From positions 55,557,743-55,621,742 of the forward strand of contig JAMXBB010000010.1 of NCBI GenBank assembly GCA_024138015.1: a stretch of DNA of 64,000 nucleotides, written 5' to 3'. The stretch is from Lumnitzera littorea (taxonomy: Eukaryota; Streptophyta; Magnoliopsida; Myrtales; Combretaceae). Made by a program: the position numbers and the translations under genes. The notes under the pieces were generated by a model that was not told the origin of the DNA, ran no database searches, and was given only the letters and a program-made list of their open reading frames with translations. Shown here piece after piece: positions 60,632 through 64,000 of the stretch (position 1 is the first letter of the stretch; each line of letters starts with the position of its first letter).

Positions 60632-60636
60632 ATAGG
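60632..60636. repeat. Target-site duplication ATAGG, right copy
   Basis: Second copy of the duplication that brackets the LARD-like element. Confidence 0.92.
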
Positions 60637-63060
60637 GTATCGATACTTGATGGTAATTTTGTTCATGGCTCAACTATTGATGCACATTCGTCAAGCTTCA
60701 TCTTTTTTCAGCATAAGGAGCACCAGCATAGCACAAGGGCTGAGGCTCTCCCTCATATATCCTTTATCTAGAAATTCATCGACTTGTCTTTAGAGCTTAG
60801 AAGCTTGCTCAAGGTTCCTCTAATATACTAGCTTATTCGATAAGGCAGCATTGAGTATTAAGTTGATGTAATGTTCAATGCCTTGAAGAAGGAGGTAGCC
60901 CCTATGGCAACTATTAAGGAAATAGGTTAGCATATTTATTTAATAGTTCCTTGACTTCCATGGGTAATTCACCCCACTCCAACTCTAGTAATCACTTGAT
61001 TAATAGGAAGGTTGGTACATCGACCTTAATAGCCTTTTGAAGTTTAGCTTTACTCAACACTAAGGTCTTCTTCAATCCTCAAGCCAACTTAGCTTATAGT
61101 TTGCTCACTTGACTCAAGGTTAAGGGTTTCAAAGTGATTGGCCTATTATCCTTCTCAAACACATAAGTGTTTTTGAATCCATCATGAATAATCCTTTGAT
61201 TGAAAAGCCAAGGTCGGCCTAATAGCACATGTAATAGCACTTACTATGTGACATTTAGTGCTCACTTTTCATTTAGCCAATATAGTTTATATGGCTTTAA
61301 ATGTGAAGTGGTTGGTAACTTAAGCTTCTTAACCAGGTTGGTAGATGCCACATTGGTACAGTTTCTACTATCCACTATCAATGTACACACTTGATAATTC
61401 ACTTTGCAAGTGATGTGGAATAAGTTCTCTCTTTGCTCTTCCTTGGTAGAAGGTTCTAAGCTCATGGCAAGTCGGATAACTAAAGCTAACTTATCTAGGT
61501 CTTTTGCAAACACATCCTCCTCAATCAGGTCAACATTAACATCAACCTCATCTTCTACTTCTTTCTCCTCCTTAGGTTCCTCATTTGTGCTATCTACCTT
61601 GATCTTTAAGACATCTCCCTTGATGATCATGGTTCTTTGATTTGGAAACTAGGCGACCATGTGCCCAAACCTTTGGCATTTAAAGCACTTGATCTGGTTC
61701 ATCTTCCTCCCAAATCCTTATCTCTTCTCATATGTTCAGGTCAACGTGTCATTGTCAAGTTGGCCCTTCTATTTAATCTTCACATCTATTCGTTTAGTCG
61801 GCTTGGTATTAAGTTGAGCTTCATAGCTTCTTCGAACAGGTCGGCTTTGCTGACTAAGTCGACTCATTTGGGGTATAGTCAACACTTGGCCCCTTCTTTA
61901 CCTCTCCACTCGTTAGGCTATCCTTATAGCCTTGTCTAATGTGGTGAATTGTTGATGTTCCATAATGTCTTGGATATCACTTCTTAATTGGGTAAGCAAC
62001 CTGGATACTATTCTAGCTGATAGCTCTTCTACTTTACAGCAAATCATGAGTATTTGAAACTCCTGAACATACTCGTCAATAGTTTGTCCTCCTTGCCTTA
62101 ACTCTTGAAGTCGAGTAAAAGAATCTTGTAGATATATGTCCGATACGAATCTATTTCTAAGCATCCTTCTCATCTCAGGCTAAGTACTTACTTCTCAGTA
62201 TCCTTCTTGTGTCCTTATGATGTGAAAGTTCTTCCATCACATGGCGACATATCTTAAGAACTTAATAGCAGTAGTTCTCACCTTTTCTTGGTCCTCATAC
62301 TAGTAATAATCAAACATACATTTAACCTTCTCCTCTCAATCCAAATAATCATCTACACTCCCAAAACCACTGAAGCTTGGAATCCGAAGCTTCACATGGT
62401 CAGCAGCTTAGGGTGCTCTAACTTGCTCTTCTTCTTCTTCGTACGCTTTTGCTTCAACATCATCCATATCTCCCAATCTATCCTTCATCATGCTTATCTA
62501 CTTACTCCTCACCCTCAAACTTGTTGAGTTGGGTTTTGACCTCTAGTAGGTTAAGTAAGGGGTGTTCTGCTAAGCTTCAGCTGGTCGATAAGCCTGTATG
62601 AACAACTCTGGTTAAATCAATTAGGAGGTTAGTCACCTCATCAAGTCTCTCATCCATACTTCTAGGGGTACCCTAGGATTGTTGGCTATGGTGGATAATA
62701 CTATTATTGTCATCCCTAATACTAGCATTAACACTCGAGTCTATCATTTTTCTTCAACAAATTTGGTTTCAAACTTCAAATATGAGATAGAACTGACATT
62801 ACTCCTTCAAACTAAAAATCATGTACACTTTCTACACAATTGTCCAGTTAACCTATAAACACAGCAGCGACACTCATGACTAAACTACTATATAGAAACT
62901 TGCTTTGTTTTCAAGTGTTTGAAATAGGACAAAACAGAGTATACTCAAGAACAGCTACTACTTACTTAAACACTTCAAGGATTTTCTTCATAACCTTGAC
63001 ACAGTGCTACAATAAGTACTACTTCACAAAACACAAACATAACTTACCCAAATGAAACCT
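60632..63060 (-). pseudogene. Gypsy-B gag, protease and start of RT (decayed)
   Basis: Read on the minus strand. 62173-61913 is a gag stretch (MLRNRFVSDIYLQDSFTRLQ, GQTIDEYVQEFQILM, QQFTTLDKAIRIA). About 61690-61650 holds a zinc knuckle KCFKCQRFGHM with the last cysteine lost. 61630-61262 is an acidic linker (EEPKEEKEVEDEVDVNVD) followed by the protease (LIVDSRNCTNVASTNLVKKL); the active-site aspartate is kept but the GS after it is altered. 60860-60632 is the start of RT, cut at the ATAGG duplication (60632-60636) by the LARD-like insertion. The order matches Gypsy-A. The gene is dead through many stops and frameshifts. Confidence 0.88.
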
Positions 63061-63074
63061 CCACTTTGATACCA
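63061..63074 (-). promoter_or_regulatory. Gypsy-B primer-binding site, tRNA-iMet type (mutated)
   Basis: Minus-strand TGGTATCAAAGTGG, against TGGTATCAGAGC in Gypsy-A. The G-to-A change at position 9 is a decay mark. It lies 3 bases inside the LTR, as in Gypsy-A. Confidence 0.8.
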
Positions 63075-63077
63075 AGA

Positions 63078-64000
63078 TGATGCAGAACGAAGCCAAGATT
63101 CGACAAGGCCGGTCATAGGGTGAGTCTAAGCTTGACAAAAGCTTGAAAGAAGGCGATGGGATTATGCGAAAACAGTAAAGATAAAGTAAGCAAACCTATG
63201 AATAGCTTTAAGGATGTGACGTACCAAGGAACTTTCAAGGACTTACAGCATAACTCAATATGATGCATGAGATGATTCGGTGAGGTTACTCACCACTTAG
63301 CATTACTTAAGCGTTAGGATAAGACTGAAAAGCATAAGCAAGTAATGTTCACAATAGGAAGAATATTCAATTTATTGGTGATATCAAATATATGATGCAG
63401 CTACATTTATAAAGGGTATTTATACCTACAAAACTAGGGCAATCCACCTAAAATGAAAAAAGACCAAAAAGGGTAGCATCTAAAAGGAGCAATATACAAG
63501 GAATAATGAAGGGTATATTGGAAGATACAACAAAAGTGAGTATTTTGTATGGGGAATTCTATCACATAGTTGCTCGAACATGTGGCTCATTATAGGTAGA
63601 CAACCTTTTAGCAGAAAAGACAATTCTGTACGATCAACTCGATTTCTATTGAACTAAGGTACTAAGTAGGGGTACCGATTTAAGGTAGGCTCATTTGAGA
63701 AGGAATGGCAACGGATATATGCTAAAAATCTCAACTTCTTGACATTAATGATGACGAGCTAAGGGTCAACTAGTTATGGCCTAGTAGATGCATATGAGGG
63801 ATCAGGTTATCAATAGAACCTTTATCCAGTCGGTACACGACTTCTGAGAGATGAGGAGTTACTCGGCTTGGCATAAGGAGTTGGTTGATAGCAAGGATCA
63901 ACTTGGCTTTTATAGGAGTTGGTTGGAGCAAGAGGATTTGTCTTTTTAGTCCTTCAAGGCTTCAGGGTCAACTGCATGTTAGAGGTTTAGTAGTTCGATT
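63078..64000 (-). mobile_element. Gypsy-B 5' LTR, cut by the window edge
   Basis: Matches 37713-38638 from its first base TGATGCAG to the last base shown. From the other copy only about 7 bases should be missing on the right. The outer target duplication (expected CAACC, from 37708-37712) would lie just outside. Confidence 0.85.

Overview
This window looks like plant nuclear DNA, probably eudicot. It is AT-rich, has no operon structure, and holds one intron-containing host gene among decayed LTR retrotransposons. The gene encodes a plant-type RNA-binding protein (one RRM plus one CCHC zinc knuckle), lies on the minus strand, and spans about 12.4-17.77 kb. No intact transposon reading frame, rRNA, tRNA or CRISPR array was found. 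The species cannot be named from sequence reading alone.

Layout. 1-7717 is a minus-strand Ty3/gypsy element (called Gypsy-A) running off the left edge. Its reverse transcriptase is split by a 3.77-kb solo LTR (792-4560) with a perfect 5-bp target duplication. Gypsy-A sits in an older plus-strand Tat-type gag-protease fragment (7718-9090). 9.1-12.4 kb is intergenic. The RNA-binding gene follows, with a 3.7-kb coding-region intron that has collected repeats and a decayed antisense reading frame. 17.8-37.7 kb is AT-rich intergenic DNA with one truncated Tat-type LTR, two further long solo LTRs and several tandem repeats.

37.7-64.0 kb is a three-layer nest. The outermost layer is a second minus-strand copy of the Gypsy-A family (Gypsy-B, LTRs at 37713-38638 and 63078-64000). 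Its reverse transcriptase is interrupted by a 19.7-kb insertion (40968-60631, TSD ATAGG) with LTRs of about 2 kb and no recognisable coding domain, a LARD-like non-autonomous element. That element is interrupted by a 9.9-kb Tat-lineage gypsy element (47428-57353, TSD TTAGT) carrying plus-strand gag-protease-RT-RNase H-second RNase H-integrase and a long antisense reading frame downstream of pol.

How the parts relate. The retroelements are fossils. All three readable reverse transcriptases have lost an aspartate of the catalytic YxDD box, and many in-frame stops and active-site losses are C-to-T or G-to-A changes, as expected from long-term cytosine methylation. The features most worth a second look are the array of about 22 short hairpin units just upstream of the 3' LTR of the LARD-like element, the antisense frame of the Tat element, and the clean nested insertion record. 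LTR ends, target duplications, primer-binding sites and purine tracts were read directly. Lineage names rest on established knowledge of plant Ty3/gypsy families. Ages and activity are inference.
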